Shown here in pieces: positions 10,182-20,510 of a stretch of 64,000 bases of DNA. The notes under the pieces are model-generated. The model saw nothing but the letters and a program-made list of their open reading frames with translations, was not told where the DNA came from and did not search any database. Origin of the DNA: Dermacentor variabilis (Eukaryota > Arthropoda > Arachnida > Ixodida > Ixodidae). The position numbers and the translations under genes are program-made. How positions within the stretch are numbered: the stretch's first letter is position 1; every line of letters starts with the position of its first letter. Location of the stretch: positions 23,023,368 through 23,087,367 of the forward strand of contig NW_027460291.1 of NCBI RefSeq assembly GCF_050947875.1. The letters are read 5' to 3'.

Positions 10182-10810
10182 ATGTGATTACTAATGGTTA
10201 GTAAAACAGCTACTTGCGTCAAGGTACACTGGATTGAAGGCCATTCAGCGAACCCTCACAATATTGCTGCTGACCAGCAGGCACACTGCCCTCCTAATCC
10301 TGATCCTCCACCTATTCCCCTCCCAGCCCAACCCCGTAACTCGCTCCAAGCCCGTAAAAATTTTCTCCGGCAGGACACACGCGCTCTTATCCCACCGTGT
10401 GTCTGCTCCCTCCCCCTTCACCTTACTAGGGCGGAGGAAGTTGTGCTTAGTAGGCTTCGGGCCGGGGTGGCCCTTACACCGGCTATTGTCTCAAGGTGGA
10501 ACTGGTCGCATTTACCACTGGGTGCTACGTGTCCATACTGCTCCGTTCCTGTGGTGGAAGCAGATGCATACCACCTAATACGGACATGTACGGGTTTACA
10601 ATCGGAACGCTCGCGTCTCCTACTGCAAGCCGGCCTCCGCTACAGTGTGACAACCAGTTATGACCGCTGGATACATGACAACAGATTCCACAAAACACTG
10701 CTTCAATTCATACACAACACAGGCCTCACAACACACATATAATACACATATACGCTCCAAGGATTATGCCTTAAGCGCAAGTCTTTATCGCAATAAAAAT
10801 GTGATTACTA
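10182..10810 (+). mobile_element. LINE 3' fragment with 12-bp target-site duplication
   Basis: The direct repeat atgtgattacta occurs at 10182-10193 and 10799-10810 and exactly flanks a 605-bp insert (10194-10798). The insert ends in gcaataaaa and starts in the middle of an RNase H coding frame, so it is a strongly 5'-truncated LINE insertion. Confidence 0.85.
10194..10742 (+). pseudogene. LINE RNase H end and C-terminal domain (open, 5'-truncated)
   Basis: The frame is open for 182 codons up to the TAA at the end. It begins within an RNase H domain (VKVHWIEGHSANPHNIAAD, with the final catalytic aspartate), passes a proline-rich linker, and continues with LTRAEEVVLSRLRAG and a zinc-binding motif CPYCSVPVVEADAYHLIRTC near residues 115-140. 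It ends with LLQFIHNTGLTTHI. This order is typical of RNase H-carrying LINEs of the I/R1/LOA/Jockey assemblage; I cannot fix the clade. The reading frame is undamaged, suggesting a fairly recent insertion, but the initiating ATG is only a chance codon at the truncation point. Confidence 0.75.
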
Positions 10811-11079
10811 CGCCGGCTATCATAGAAGACTAGTTCACGCAACGCTAACACTGTCGCTGAGAAATCCGCCGGAAATATGAAAGTGAATTGTGGGAACCAA
10901 AGAGGCGACTAAACCAAGGAGGATGGTTTAATCAAACAACTGGTCCGAACCCGAAGACGGTGTCACAGTAGCTCGGACGCATGATGAGGCACTTCCCGAG
11001 ACTTTCAAGCCAGCGCTTGTTTTGCTGTTATCGCATTTTTCATATTTACTTTTCTTCTTGGCCTAATGCCGGCATGAAA

Positions 11080-12756
11080 ACGAAATGAACCAAGTTAATT
11101 GAGACCTGAGTTACTAACCCCGTTTACCTGACCAAAACTTTCCCCCTATGGACCCCATTGTTCTAGATTGGGTTGGCGTTACCAAGCTCATTGACAATCT
11201 GAAGATCTCCTCTTCCGCTGGTGCTCACCTACTCAACTCAAAGATGATAAAAATAACCGCAGTGTACTCGGCAGTCATCCTCTCAAAATTTTTTGAACAA
11301 TCGTTACGGTGTTCCACATTACCCAGAGACTGGAAGGTGGGGAAGGTGGTCCCTATCTTCAAATCGGGTAATGCTCATTCAGCAGATAACTATCATCCGA
11401 TATCACTCACTAGCATACCATGCAAAATGATAGAACACATCATACATTCGCAGCTAATGCAATTTTTGGAGAACAATTCTTTTTGTAATAATTCTGAACA
11501 TGGATTTAGGAAAATGCTTTCGTGTGAGACCCAACTACTAACGTTTACTAATGATCTATTCATAGCTACTGACCTCGGTTTCGATATAGACTGCATTTTT
11601 CTCGATTTCGCAAAGGCATTTGACTCAGCACCTCATGACTTACTCCTTTTCACGTTCAGTAAACTTAATATCGACACTAGCGTATTTAATTGGATTAAAG
11701 ACTTTCTTTCAAACCGTACTCAATATGCAACTGCTGACGATTATTCTTCTGCTCTTTCTTCCGTTACGTCCGGCGTACCACAGGGGTCTGTACTGGGCCC
11801 TTTGTTGTTTCTTGTATATATAAATGACCTTCCTGACAGTATTGTTTTTTCATCAATTAAGCTTTTTGCAGATGACTGCGTTATTTACAACAAAATAACA
11901 AATTTATCTGATTCACTAAATATCCAAAAAGATCTCGATCAATTATCTCTATGGTGTGACAAATGGCTTATGTAATTAAACTTTAATAAATGTAAAACCA
12001 TGAGAATAACCCGTCGCCCTCACAGTACAAACCACAGTTATTACATTAAAGGAGCCCCCTTGAATCTCGTTATCTCCTACAAATACCTTGGCATTAATAT
12101 TACTAACGACCTATCCTGGAACATGCACGTTGATTACGTAACCCGCAATGCTAACCGCACTCTTGCCTACCTGCGCCGTAACTTTTCCAAAGCGCCGTCT
12201 TCCTTAAAATTAATTCTTTATAAAACTTTAGTCCGCCCAAAACTAGAATATGCATCCAGCATCTGAGACCCCAGTCAATTCCTACTAAGCGCTTCCCTTG
12301 AATCTGTTCAGAATCGCGCAGCCCGGTTTATTCTATCAAATTATTCGCGCTACGCTTCTGTATCCACAATGAAGAGCGCACTAAACCTGCCTGATCTCTT
12401 TCCGTAGTAAATTTCTTCGTCTCTGCGTCTTTCACAAGATCTATCATCAAAATGAAGTGTTAAAAAGCTATCTTTTTCTTCAACCGACGCACATTTCATC
12501 GTGTGTGGACCACAAGTTCAAGGTTGGTGTCATTTTGCCGAACCAACTTATATAATTATCCTTTCATTCCCAAAACCAGCGCAGAATGGAACCACGTTCC
12601 TGCATCCATCGCTGCCATTATCGACACTAAGTTCAGAAGGGACATTGAAGATTACGTGTTTTGTTAACTTGGATTTTCATAAATTGTATTATTGCACACT
12701 TGTATATGTATTAACTACTCCTTTCTGTAATGCCCTCGGGCTCTGAAAGTATTTGT
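11080..12756 (+). pseudogene. CR1-like LINE reverse transcriptase, 5'-truncated
   Basis: A single frame from about 11148 to 12400 encodes a non-LTR reverse transcriptase: SSSAGAHLLNSKMI, LPRDWKVGKVVPIFKSG, FLDFAKAFDSAPHDLL, SGVPQGSVLGPLLFLVYIND and the active-site segment LFADDCVIY near 11860-11890. Stops interrupt it at 11973-11975 (TAA) and 12264-12266 (TGA, in place of a tryptophan in the YAS-WDP motif), and the frame shifts after about 12400. The C-terminal SFIPKTSAEWNHVPASIAAI segment near 12565-12625 is diagnostic of the CR1-like group. The endonuclease is absent. A second fragment of what looks like the same family lies at 37474-38160. Confidence 0.8.
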
Positions 12757-12795
12757 AATAAATAAATAAATAAATAAATAAATAAATGAATGAAT
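12757..12795 (+). repeat. (aata)n microsatellite tail of the CR1-like LINE
   Basis: About ten aata/aatg units directly follow the LINE 3' end, as usual for this kind of tail. Confidence 0.95.
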
Positions 12796-14484
12796 TTTTC
12801 CTTCGCCAAGCGTGGGCACTCTTTAGCACGTAGCATCAACCCTGGCCGTAGTGTGTTGGAGGTTTTCAGACACCGACTTGGCAGAGAGAGCTGCCGGACG
12901 TCCCGGAGGACCCTTCCAGCCTCGCCACTCCAACAGCGCTGAAAAAGTCTGGCAGCTTTATCGATTGAGTGTCAATCGCCACCAAAAATGAAGTGCCTGG
13001 TGGTAGCGCCTGCAACATCAGAACATCACAGGGCGATAGCGTTTGGGTCCTCCCCAGAATTTATTAATAATGGGAAAGTCAAGCTGTTGGTGCGATGTTA
13101 CTTGAAAATTTTGCATCACGGGCGAACGCGGCTACAAAACGGTTCCTGACAAGTGATTGCAGCGACCATGTGCACACCCCGAAGTCGTACGCTTTGTTAG
13201 CCTAAACATTTCCGCATACACCTTAGGTAAACTCTATAGCGCACTACTTGAACACATCGGTGCGTTTTCTGTTCGTATCTTCCTCGTATATAACGTTTCG
13301 ATATTCCTTGACGTCGCGGTTTCGGCACGACGCAGCTACAACGGGCAAGGGAATTTCCATATGTATTTCGCTTGCACTGATTTTTCTTTTCTTTTCAACT
13401 TTACCACATTGATATCTTTAAATTCATGATGCTCAAAATGCTTTGGACTCTTTCTCCGTTAATTTCGGAGACTCCTCTAGCGCCATGGGCCGCTTCATTA
13501 GACGGCATGCAATGTATTTCAAATTCATGACTCGAGCATTTCATGTGAAATACATGCTGCTATAACAGGCAGATAGCTAGCGAATAATATTATTCTACAA
13601 CCACCGACTGTAATCGACGCGATCGCCATGGATGCCAACTTGGTAATTCACTAAGTAGTGAAATGAAGTACTTCTGTTTAGTGGGAAGACGTGCGCCAGT
13701 GTACGAAGTCTACTTTGTTAGTTATTGTCTTCATTAGTCTGCTTGCCTGAGTGACATCCTTGCACAAGATGTGATATTTGCTAATCAATTCTTTCCGCTT
13801 TCCCCGAAGAATCTAGTGCTTGCATCTTTCGTGACCTAAATTTACGGAGCCGCTGCGGCATACTTCCCTGTAGTATATTTCCAGGTTATGAATGTCTTGT
13901 CGCAACACCACGTACACGAACGCACAGGTGCCGGACCTTCCCGCACCCAGCTTTCCTTTCCTTACCTTTGCGAAAAGAGGAAGTAAATGTCATCAGGAGT
14001 TTAGACCAACGCCGCGTATATCGATTTCATATCGGCATGGGCAACTCCCTACTTCAGAACGCCAGAGGCAGCGCCTTCTATTGAGCCAGGCTACAGAAGG
14101 AACTCAACCAGTCGCTTATTCCTTCCCCTTTCTTATCTGAGTATTTAGAACTTTCTTTCTTCTCGCAACACCGATAGGTAACGTCCTGGCTTATGCCTCG
14201 TCGTACAGCGAGCATTATTGAGCAGCTTTATCAAACGAAAATCATCGCAGCCTCACGCTCACCCAATGGTTAGGTAAAATCACTCGCATACGCCTCTCAT
14301 GCGACTCTCCCAAGAGCCTCGCAGTTGTGCTCTTTGGCGTCTCAGTTGGGACCTTTGTATCAAATTACCCCGAGTTGATTAGTCCGCAGAAATTGCCATC
14401 GTAAGTTCTTCGCAAGTCTTCAATATTTTGTTATTTCTTGGCACGACGGACTTAAAGTTTTTCATAAAGAATTGGTCGTCTTAC
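12796..14484. other. No gene recognised
   Basis: Short open frames at 13157-13429 and 13892-14140 have no motif I recognise and no supporting splice or codon pattern. Confidence 0.45.
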
Positions 14485-14703
14485 CCTTACAGCTAAACGA
14501 GAAGAAAGGGGGTTAACCGAGGGGCCCGATTTTTATTACTCATATCATAAGAAGCCAACAAATACTGACACCAAGGACAACATATGGGAAATTATTTGTG
14601 CTCTATAAATGAAATAAAGAAACGATAAATAATGGAAATATAAAGCGGATGAAAAAAACAACTTGCCGCAGGTGGGAATTGAACCCACAACCTTACAGCT
14701 AAA
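14485..14703 (-). mobile_element. tRNA-derived SINE (tick type), 5'-truncated, with 13-bp target-site duplication
   Basis: The direct repeat ccttacagctaaa at 14485-14497 and 14691-14703 flanks a 193-bp insert. The minus strand begins within a tRNA B box (gtgggttcaattcccacc), so most of the tRNA-like head is missing. The body (ggggcccgatttttattact, catcataagaagccaac-like) is a repeat I recognise as very common in hard ticks; it may be the Ruka family, but I cannot verify the name. Confidence 0.75.
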
Positions 14704-15172
14704 GACGTTTAAATCTAACATAAAACTAGACTTCTTACCGCATCTATTTGATCTGAAATCTCGGTCGCTTTGGAGAAAAGGATTTTCCCTATCAACGTCT
14801 TTACTTTGCGAGTTTTTGAACGCCTTTTCTGAAACAACTTACATGTGGATTGCAGTCTCGGGAAGAAAGCTCATGCTTACACCCTCTATAGTATCAGCTG
14901 AACCTGGAGCTTTCCAATTAGTAGCAAATAACGCAAAAAGACTAAAACGATGGGTGTACGAAAGCAGTTGCGTAGACTTATTATCTCCCAGGCCTTATCG
15001 TGAAAGAAGCTCCAGTTTATTTCAGGTACTATATTGAAAGCTTTCCTGGGCGCATTCTTAGAATCATGCTTGGAGGCTATGCACACTGCAAATTACATTA
15101 GTACGCGGTGTTCACCGGTACTCTCAGATAGTGAATGTCTGTTTCGTGTGCTTTTTTTTATTTCTGTTGCAG

Positions 15173-15240
15173 TATTCAACTTTCCTGTGTCCTGGTGCTC
15201 CATTGCAATTGGACTGGCAGCTACAGCATATACAGCTCTG
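15173..15240 (+). CDS. Host exon: SLC5-family sodium/solute symporter (membrane segment)
   Basis: A strong acceptor (polypyrimidine run then ttctgttgcag, ending 15172) precedes 68 nt that end at the donor gtaatg (15241). Reading after two bases gives FNFPVSWCSIAIGLAATAYTAL, a hydrophobic membrane-spanning segment ending in the tyrosine-threonine-x-leucine that in SLC5 symporters immediately precedes a double glycine. The exon ends on a codon boundary, and the exon at 23949 starts on one with GGLRGVVW, so the two splice in phase into the conserved family motif. SLC5 proteins use the sodium gradient to import small solutes such as vitamins, monocarboxylates or sugars across the plasma membrane; the substrate cannot be told here. 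Upstream exons are not visible. Confidence 0.7.
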
Positions 15241-16259
15241 GTAATGAATAAATATAAGCCGTATGATCACACTGAGTCTGCTAGTGTTCAGAAATGGACA
15301 GCCATACGGAGGATCCTCTCTTCGTTTATTTATTTCAAGAAACCTGCACGTGACCTAGCAGAATCTCTCTGTACAACGGAACCAGGTTTATTTTTTGAGC
15401 ACACGTTTTCGTGTCCGCATGCAAAAATCACAACTGAAAATGTCGCTTGCCACATTGCGCAAATTAGCCTATGTTCGTAATTTTATTATGTCGTGTAATA
15501 GCGAGTTTCTCACGACGTTTTTTGTCTAGATACACCGCTACAATGTAAACATGCAGAAAAGTATTTAGTTTGCTTGTGTATGGCTATTTTGATCTTTCGC
15601 GGCAAAACTTATACTCGTAGAATGTCGAATTTTTGGTTTTTGTGAGGGAATAGAAAAATGCTTTTGTGATTTCGCTCAAGTTTCTGCAAGATAATCTCCT
15701 TTCATACATTGTGTGCTTAAAACAGAAGCATGTTGCATAAATTTGTTACGAGTGCAAAAGGAATCAATGCACAGGCCGCCGTGTTTGGCGCCAAGCGGCG
15801 CTTTTTTTAGAATGTCACCCTACCGGACGTTAGGCTCATGATGGCTTCGTTTGTTCCATGAAATAACAAGCAGCCTTCAGCACTAGAAAAGGTACACAGA
15901 TCATCTTTCAGCAGAATGATAAGAAGGCAGGCGTGGCCCAGTAGATATGGCGTTCTGCAGCTGAACACGATGCGCGGCTTCTGACGCCTGTGGTGGTTGC
16001 CGTATTACCGTACGCAACGTTACCCCAATACTTAGTTAAAAGTAAGTTTGGCGGGTGGAGTAAATAAATCTATAGCTTTCTATAGCGGCGCTTCTCATAA
16101 CCCCTCTGTTGCTGCGAGACAATGAAAGCGTTTTATCAAATATTAACCCGTAAATATAGAAACTAAATTCACCTCCTGCAGTGCACTACGTCTGCAGGCC
16201 TGAAGTAACGCCTCACACTGGCAAAAGATTCCGAGAGCGAGTGGGGCTATACTAATCCA
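15241..16259. other. Intron start; no gene; possible SINE head near 15930-16010
   Basis: This is the 5' part of the 8.7-kb intron of the symporter gene. The stretch ggcgtggcccagtagatatggcgttctgcagctgaac at about 15935-15972 resembles the A-box half of a decayed tRNA-derived SINE. Nothing else is recognisable. Confidence 0.4.
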
Positions 16260-17585
16260 GGTACAATCAAATTAGGAAGGCCCACTAAGCTTCAACAAAG
16301 ACATTCCCCCACCACAAGTGGAATTGGCCTCCCGGGTGCAGTATTCGGCCACTACCTCCCGAATGATTGCTACAATTAACCCATGGCCCTCAGTGCCCAG
16401 CAGCTGCGGAACACCTGACCAAGGCGGTGGTCAGACCTGTAACGCAGCAGAGGGCACTCAGAATGTCTGGGTCCGGACCGGAGGCCACTGCAAGCTGACC
16501 CTATAAACCTTTAATTGCCGAACTCTGTCGAGTGAGGCTAGCTTATCAGGGCTCCTTGAGGAACTATCAGCCATGGTTTGGGATATGAAAAGCCTTAGCG
16601 AGATTATAACTGGTGAGGCTTATACATTTCTGAATAACGGTCATCTCTTCTATAGAGGTCTCCGATAAGAAGCAATACGGCGTAGGATTCCTAATCCATA
16701 AGGACATAGCGGGCAACATTGACGAATTCTACAGCATTAATCAGAGGGTGGCTGCGGTCGTAATAATACTTAATAAGAGGTGTAGATTAAAAATAGTACT
16801 AGCCTACACTCCAACATCCGGTAACGATGATGATGAAGTAAATTAGGTTTATGAAGATGTTGAATTAGCGACGAGAAAAGTGCAAACTCAGTATACTGTA
16901 GTAATGGGCGATTTCAATGCAAAAGTGGGGAAAAAGCAGGCTCGCGAACAAGCAATTGGCAACTACGGTGTTGATCCTAGGAACGCTAGAGGACAGATGC
17001 TGGTAGAATTTGCACAAAAGAATAAGCTTCGAATAAGGAACACCTTTTTCAGGAAGCGTAGCAACGGAAAGTGCACCTGGAAAAGCCCTAATAGGGAAAC
17101 AAGAAATGAAATTCATTTCATACTTTCTGCTGATCCCAGCATAGTGCATGATGTAAAAGTGATAGGTACGGTAAGGTGCAGTGATCATTGGTTAGTGAGG
17201 GCTTGGATTCACCTCAATTTGAAGAGAGAAAGAGTAAAATTGGTCATGAAGAGACAGGTAAATCTAGAGGCAGTAAGGGTAAAAGCACACAACTCAGGCT
17301 GGTCCTTGCAAACAAATATGCATCGTTAGAACAGAGAGATGAAGATGCCATAGAGATAATAAATGAAACCGTAACTAGCCTGGCTTCAGAGGCAGCAATT
17401 GAACGGGGAGGCAAGGCACCAAGGCAACCGGTAGGCATGCTTTCCCAAGTAACAAAGGACCTAATAAAGAAATGACAAGAATAAAAGTGTACAACTCAAG
17501 AGATAAGATACAAGTCGCGAAACTGTCAAAACTGATCACCAAGGAGAAAATAAGGGATATTCGAAAGTATAATATGGAAACGACT
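16260..17585 (+). pseudogene. RTE-type LINE copy 1, part 1 (endonuclease)
   Basis: After a 5' leader shared with the copy at 38795 (cagcagctgc, then gtcagacctgtaacgcag-like sequence), the frames encode an apurinic-type endonuclease: VGFLIHKDIAGN-like sequence at 16690, VVMGDFNAKVGKKQ near 16902-16944 (the GDFN motif) and VRCSDHWLVRAW near 17173-17210 (the SDH motif). The linker to RT follows (TKDLIKK near 17455). Frame changes at about 17240, 17475 and elsewhere make it a pseudogene. Part 2 lies at 19471-20508, beyond an inserted gypsy element. Confidence 0.8.
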
Positions 17586-17794
17586 TGTGGCGACGAGCGA
17601 CCACGTAGACCGGTAAAGTCTCGGGCTCTCGCAGGAGAGGAAGAACCGACACTGGATCGCTTAGCGTAGCATTCTTTTTAATCAATCTCCTTCGGAACGC
17701 AAGCCCGTGCCGGAGCGTGCCAGCCGCTCGTGCCTCGTGTAGACGCGAGCGTCTGCGTCATCTCTCGTGCGACGCCGATGCTGCTGCCGCTGCA
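17586..17794 (-). repeat. 3' LTR of the deleted gypsy element
   Basis: The sequence tgtggcgacgagcgaccacg…ctgctgccgctgca matches 19258-19466. A G-rich polypurine tract (minus strand, 17811-17799) adjoins it on the internal side. Confidence 0.9.
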
Positions 17795-17955
17795 GAGGGC
17801 TCCCCCCCCTGGAGAGGAGGAAAGCTCGACGAAGGATGGAAAGTCCACGTGACGCGGCGTGTCTTGGCGTTGGTCTTGGGTGTCACGTGCGCAGGCGGCG
17901 GCGAAGGATGCAGCAGGGTGGCGTCGCATATTGGTGGAGCTGATGGCGCGGGTGC

Positions 17956-19149
17956 TTAGATGTAGGCGGGTTTGAGACGTTCCAGGGCAATTGTGTCTGA
18001 TCGGCCGGTGACATTGACAACAAAAGTCGTCGGACGACGCCCTAGAACACAATATGGCCCGGAGTAGTGTGGTTGCAAAGGCTTCCGCACGGCACAATTA
18101 AGCACGAAAACGTGGGTAGCAGAGGTGAGTGCAGCAGAAACGTACGGGGACCTTGCTTCTTGTGAGCGTGTATTCACGGGGCGTATCTGGCTGAAGAAGG
18201 CTTGCAGTTCGGCAACGTATTCGGCAGGTGATGGCATAGGCGTTTTGGGGGTGGCGACAAAGAAATCGCACGGAAGGCGTAGGTGAGTGCCGTAAACTAG
18301 CTCAGCACAGGAGCAACTTATGTCGCTCTTGAGTGCGGCTCTGATGCCAAGTAAAACGAGAGGCAAATGTAGGACCCACTTCTCCGGCGATTCATGTGCC
18401 ATAAGGGAGGCCTCGAGATGCCGGTGAAAACGTTGAACTAGTCCATTGGACTGCGGATGGTAAGCAGTTGTGCGAAAACGTGTCGTTCCGTGTACTTTGA
18501 GTAGCTCGTTGAAGAGTGCTGAGTCAAACTGCCGACCGCGATCTGTGATTATTGTGGATGGGCAGCCGAACCTTGCGATCGACGTAGACATGAAAGCTGC
18601 TGCAACTGTCGGCGCTGAGATGTCAGATATAGGTGTAGCTTCTGGCCACCGTGTATAATGGTCGATGCATGTCAGTATGTAGCAGTAACCTTTCGAAGGT
18701 GGGAAAGGGCCGACGAGGTCCAGGTGTACGGTGTCAAAACGAGCATCCGGTGGAAGAAAAGACTTGGCAGGCGGAATGGGGTGAAGCTGGATCTTCGAAC
18801 ATTGACACGACAAACAGCAGCGAACCCAACCGCGAACTTGCGCGTTTAGCCGAGGCCAAACGAAACGACTGGAAAGAAGCTTCTGCGTCGTGCATATGCC
18901 AGGGTGCGACAGGTTGTGCACGGTTTCGAATAGACGTCTGCGAAGGGATGCCGGAATGTATGGTCTAGGTTTGTTGGTAGAAGTGTCGCAGACGACGGAC
19001 GTACCATCTGGGGTCACAATGACGTCTTCCAATTTCAAGGACGTTGACGAATTCCGGAGTGTACGAAGTTCAGTGTCGTCACGCTGTTGACTAGCGAGTA
19101 AGTGGGCCTCGAGTAAGGCGGACAGCGATGGCGGAACAGGAAGGCTCAC
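17956..19149 (-). CDS. Gypsy integrase (pol C-terminal part), open 397 codons
   Basis: The frame is undamaged. In order: a connector from the preceding RNase H (about residues 1-60), the zinc-binding domain with HNLSHPG…CLSCQCSK (about 93-127), and the integrase core with the three acidic residues in [20 protein letters not shown] and [14 protein letters not shown]. In the third block the family usually has glutamate where this copy shows Q-R-F or a later E, so activity is doubtful. The C-terminal domain ends [13 protein letters not shown]…[10 protein letters not shown]. The ATG at 19149 is not a natural start: it lies next to the deletion junction that joins gag to pol near 19120. The gene cut and pasted retroelement cDNA into chromosomes when whole. 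Confidence 0.85.
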   Translation of the reverse strand: MSLPVPPSLSALLEAHLLASQQRDDTELRTLRNSSTSLKLEDVIVTPDGTSVVCDTSTNKPRPYIPASLRRRLFETVHNLSHPGICTTQKLLSSRFVWPRLNAQVRGWVRCCLSCQCSKIQLHPIPPAKSFLPPDARFDTVHLDLVGPFPPSKGYCYILTCIDHYTRWPEATPISDISAPTVAAAFMSTSIARFGCPSTIITDRGRQFDSALFNELLKVHGTTRFRTTAYHPQSNGLVQRFHRHLEASLMAHESPEKWVLHLPLVLLGIRAALKSDISCSCAELVYGTHLRLPCDFFVATPKTPMPSPAEYVAELQAFFSQIRPVNTRSQEARSPYVSAALTSATHVFVLNCAVRKPLQPHYSGPYCVLGRRPTTFVVNVTGRSDTIALERLKPAYI

Positions 19150-19209
19150 CGCGTTCCTCGGAAGGGTTCTGGCCTTGAGCTCTCGTAGCGTTGGTCTGCT
19201 CCATGGTCG
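19120..19209 (-). pseudogene. Gag start of the deleted gypsy element
   Basis: After the primer binding site the minus strand reads [19 protein letters not shown]… and SAIAVRL, a plausible gag N-terminus. It then runs into the connector upstream of integrase without capsid, protease or RT, which marks a large internal deletion near 19120. Confidence 0.6.
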
Positions 19210-19257
19210 TCTCTACCACAGGAGCGTATGGCAGTATCACGTCTGGAGTCACCAAAC

Positions 19258-19466
19258 TGTGGCGACGAGCGACCACGTAGACCGGTAAAGTCTCGGGCTC
19301 TCACAGGAGAGGAAGAACCGACACTCGATCGCTTAGCGTAGCATTCTTTTTAATTAATCTCCTTCGGAACGCTAGCCCGTGTCGGAGCGTGTCAGCCGCT
19401 CGTGCCTCGTGTAGACGCGAGCGTATACGTCATCTCTCGTGCGACGCCGATGCTGCTGCCGCTACA
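19258..19466 (-). repeat. 5' LTR of the deleted gypsy element
   Basis: Paired with 17586-17794. It is followed (minus direction) by gtt and the tRNA-Trp-like primer binding site. Confidence 0.9.
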
Positions 19467-19470
19467 GACT

Positions 19471-20508
19471 GAATTAGACGTAAGAAGTGGACGCAGCCTA
19501 AAATTAGTGACAAAGAAACTGGGCATAGGACAAACCAAGACGTATACACTGAAAGATAAGCATGGTAATGTCATCAGCAACTCGAAGATATAGTAAAACC
19601 AGCGGAACAATTCGGAACAATTATAGACTGACCAATGCAGTACCCAGATGAGTCAGGATACCTCCATTAAAAAAGTAATGAACAGGATACAGAAACTCCT
19701 CCTACACTTAGCGATCAAATCAGAAGGGGTTCACACGATATAAAACGAGGAAGAGCGGCAGTAGAAGATGGAATAACCGTCGATTTAATCAAAGATGCAA
19801 GAGACCTAATGCTTGGAAAACAGTTGGCTCTTTATACGAAGTGTCTATTGACTGCAAGGGTACCCCAAAACTGGAAGAATGCAAAGATTAAACTACTCCA
19901 CAAAAAGGGATACGTTAAAGAATTGAAAAATTGTAGGCCCATTAGCTTATGCCCAGTATAATACGAAATATTTACCGAAATAATCTGCAATATAATAAGG
20001 GCAACACTGAAGTTTAGACAAGCAAGGGAATAGGCTAGCTTCAGGAAGGAATCCGCAGAGTTCAAGAAGTCTCTCTATATGGCTTTCATAGATTACGAAA
20101 AAGTATTTCATTCAGTAGAAGTACCAGCAGTCATAGAGGCATTAAGTAATCAAGGAGTACAGAACGCTTACGTAAATACCTCGAAATATCTACAGAGGTT
20201 CCAGATCTAGCTTAATTCTACACAAGAAAAGCAGGAAGATACCTATAAAGAAGGGGGTCAGACAGGGGGACGCAGTCTCTCCAATGCTATTCACTGCGTG
20301 CTTGGAAGAAGTATTCAAGCCATTAAACGGGAAAGGCTTAGGAGGGAGAATCAAGGGTGAATATCTAAGCAAACTTCGGTTTTCCGATGATATTGTTTTA
20401 TTCAGCAACAATGCAGACAAGTTACAACAAATTATCGAGGACTTTAACTGAGAGAGTGTAAGGGTGGGGTTGAAGATTAATATGCAGAAGACAAAAATAA
20501 AGGGAACA
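19471..20508 (+). pseudogene. RTE-type LINE copy 1, part 2 (reverse transcriptase)
   Basis: The frame continues from part 1 with SLKLVTKKLGIGQTKTYTL (about 19494-19550). RT follows: a KRGRAAVEDGITVDLIKD-like segment near 19744-19796, the catalytic FIDYEKVFHSVEV segment near 20086-20125, VRQGDAVSPMLFTACLEE near 20260-20310, and the active site LRFSDDIVLFS near 20373-20405 (FSDD in place of the usual FADD). Stops and frameshifts are frequent. The copy stops at 20508 in the middle of the RT thumb, where the satellite array begins. Confidence 0.8.
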
Positions 20509-20510
20509 AG

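Larger units (their letters stand above)
17582..19470 (-). mobile_element. Internally deleted Ty3/gypsy element (CsRn1-like), 209-bp LTRs, inside RTE copy 1
   Basis: LTRs of identical length (209 bp, 17586-17794 and 19258-19466; about nine differences by eye) begin TG and end CA and are flanked by the 4-bp duplication gact (17582-17585 and 19467-19470). Removing the element restores the RTE reading order (RKYNMETT then ELDVRSG). The primer binding site (minus strand 19254-19237, tggtgactccagacgtga) nearly matches the 3' end of tRNA-Trp, a primer known for CsRn1-type gypsy elements. Internally only the start of gag and the integrase remain. Confidence 0.9.

Noticed and set aside
14663..15037. 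124-codon plus-strand frame
   Set aside because: Its start lies in the SINE tRNA-like sequence (GIEPTT comes from the B box), so it is not a gene.
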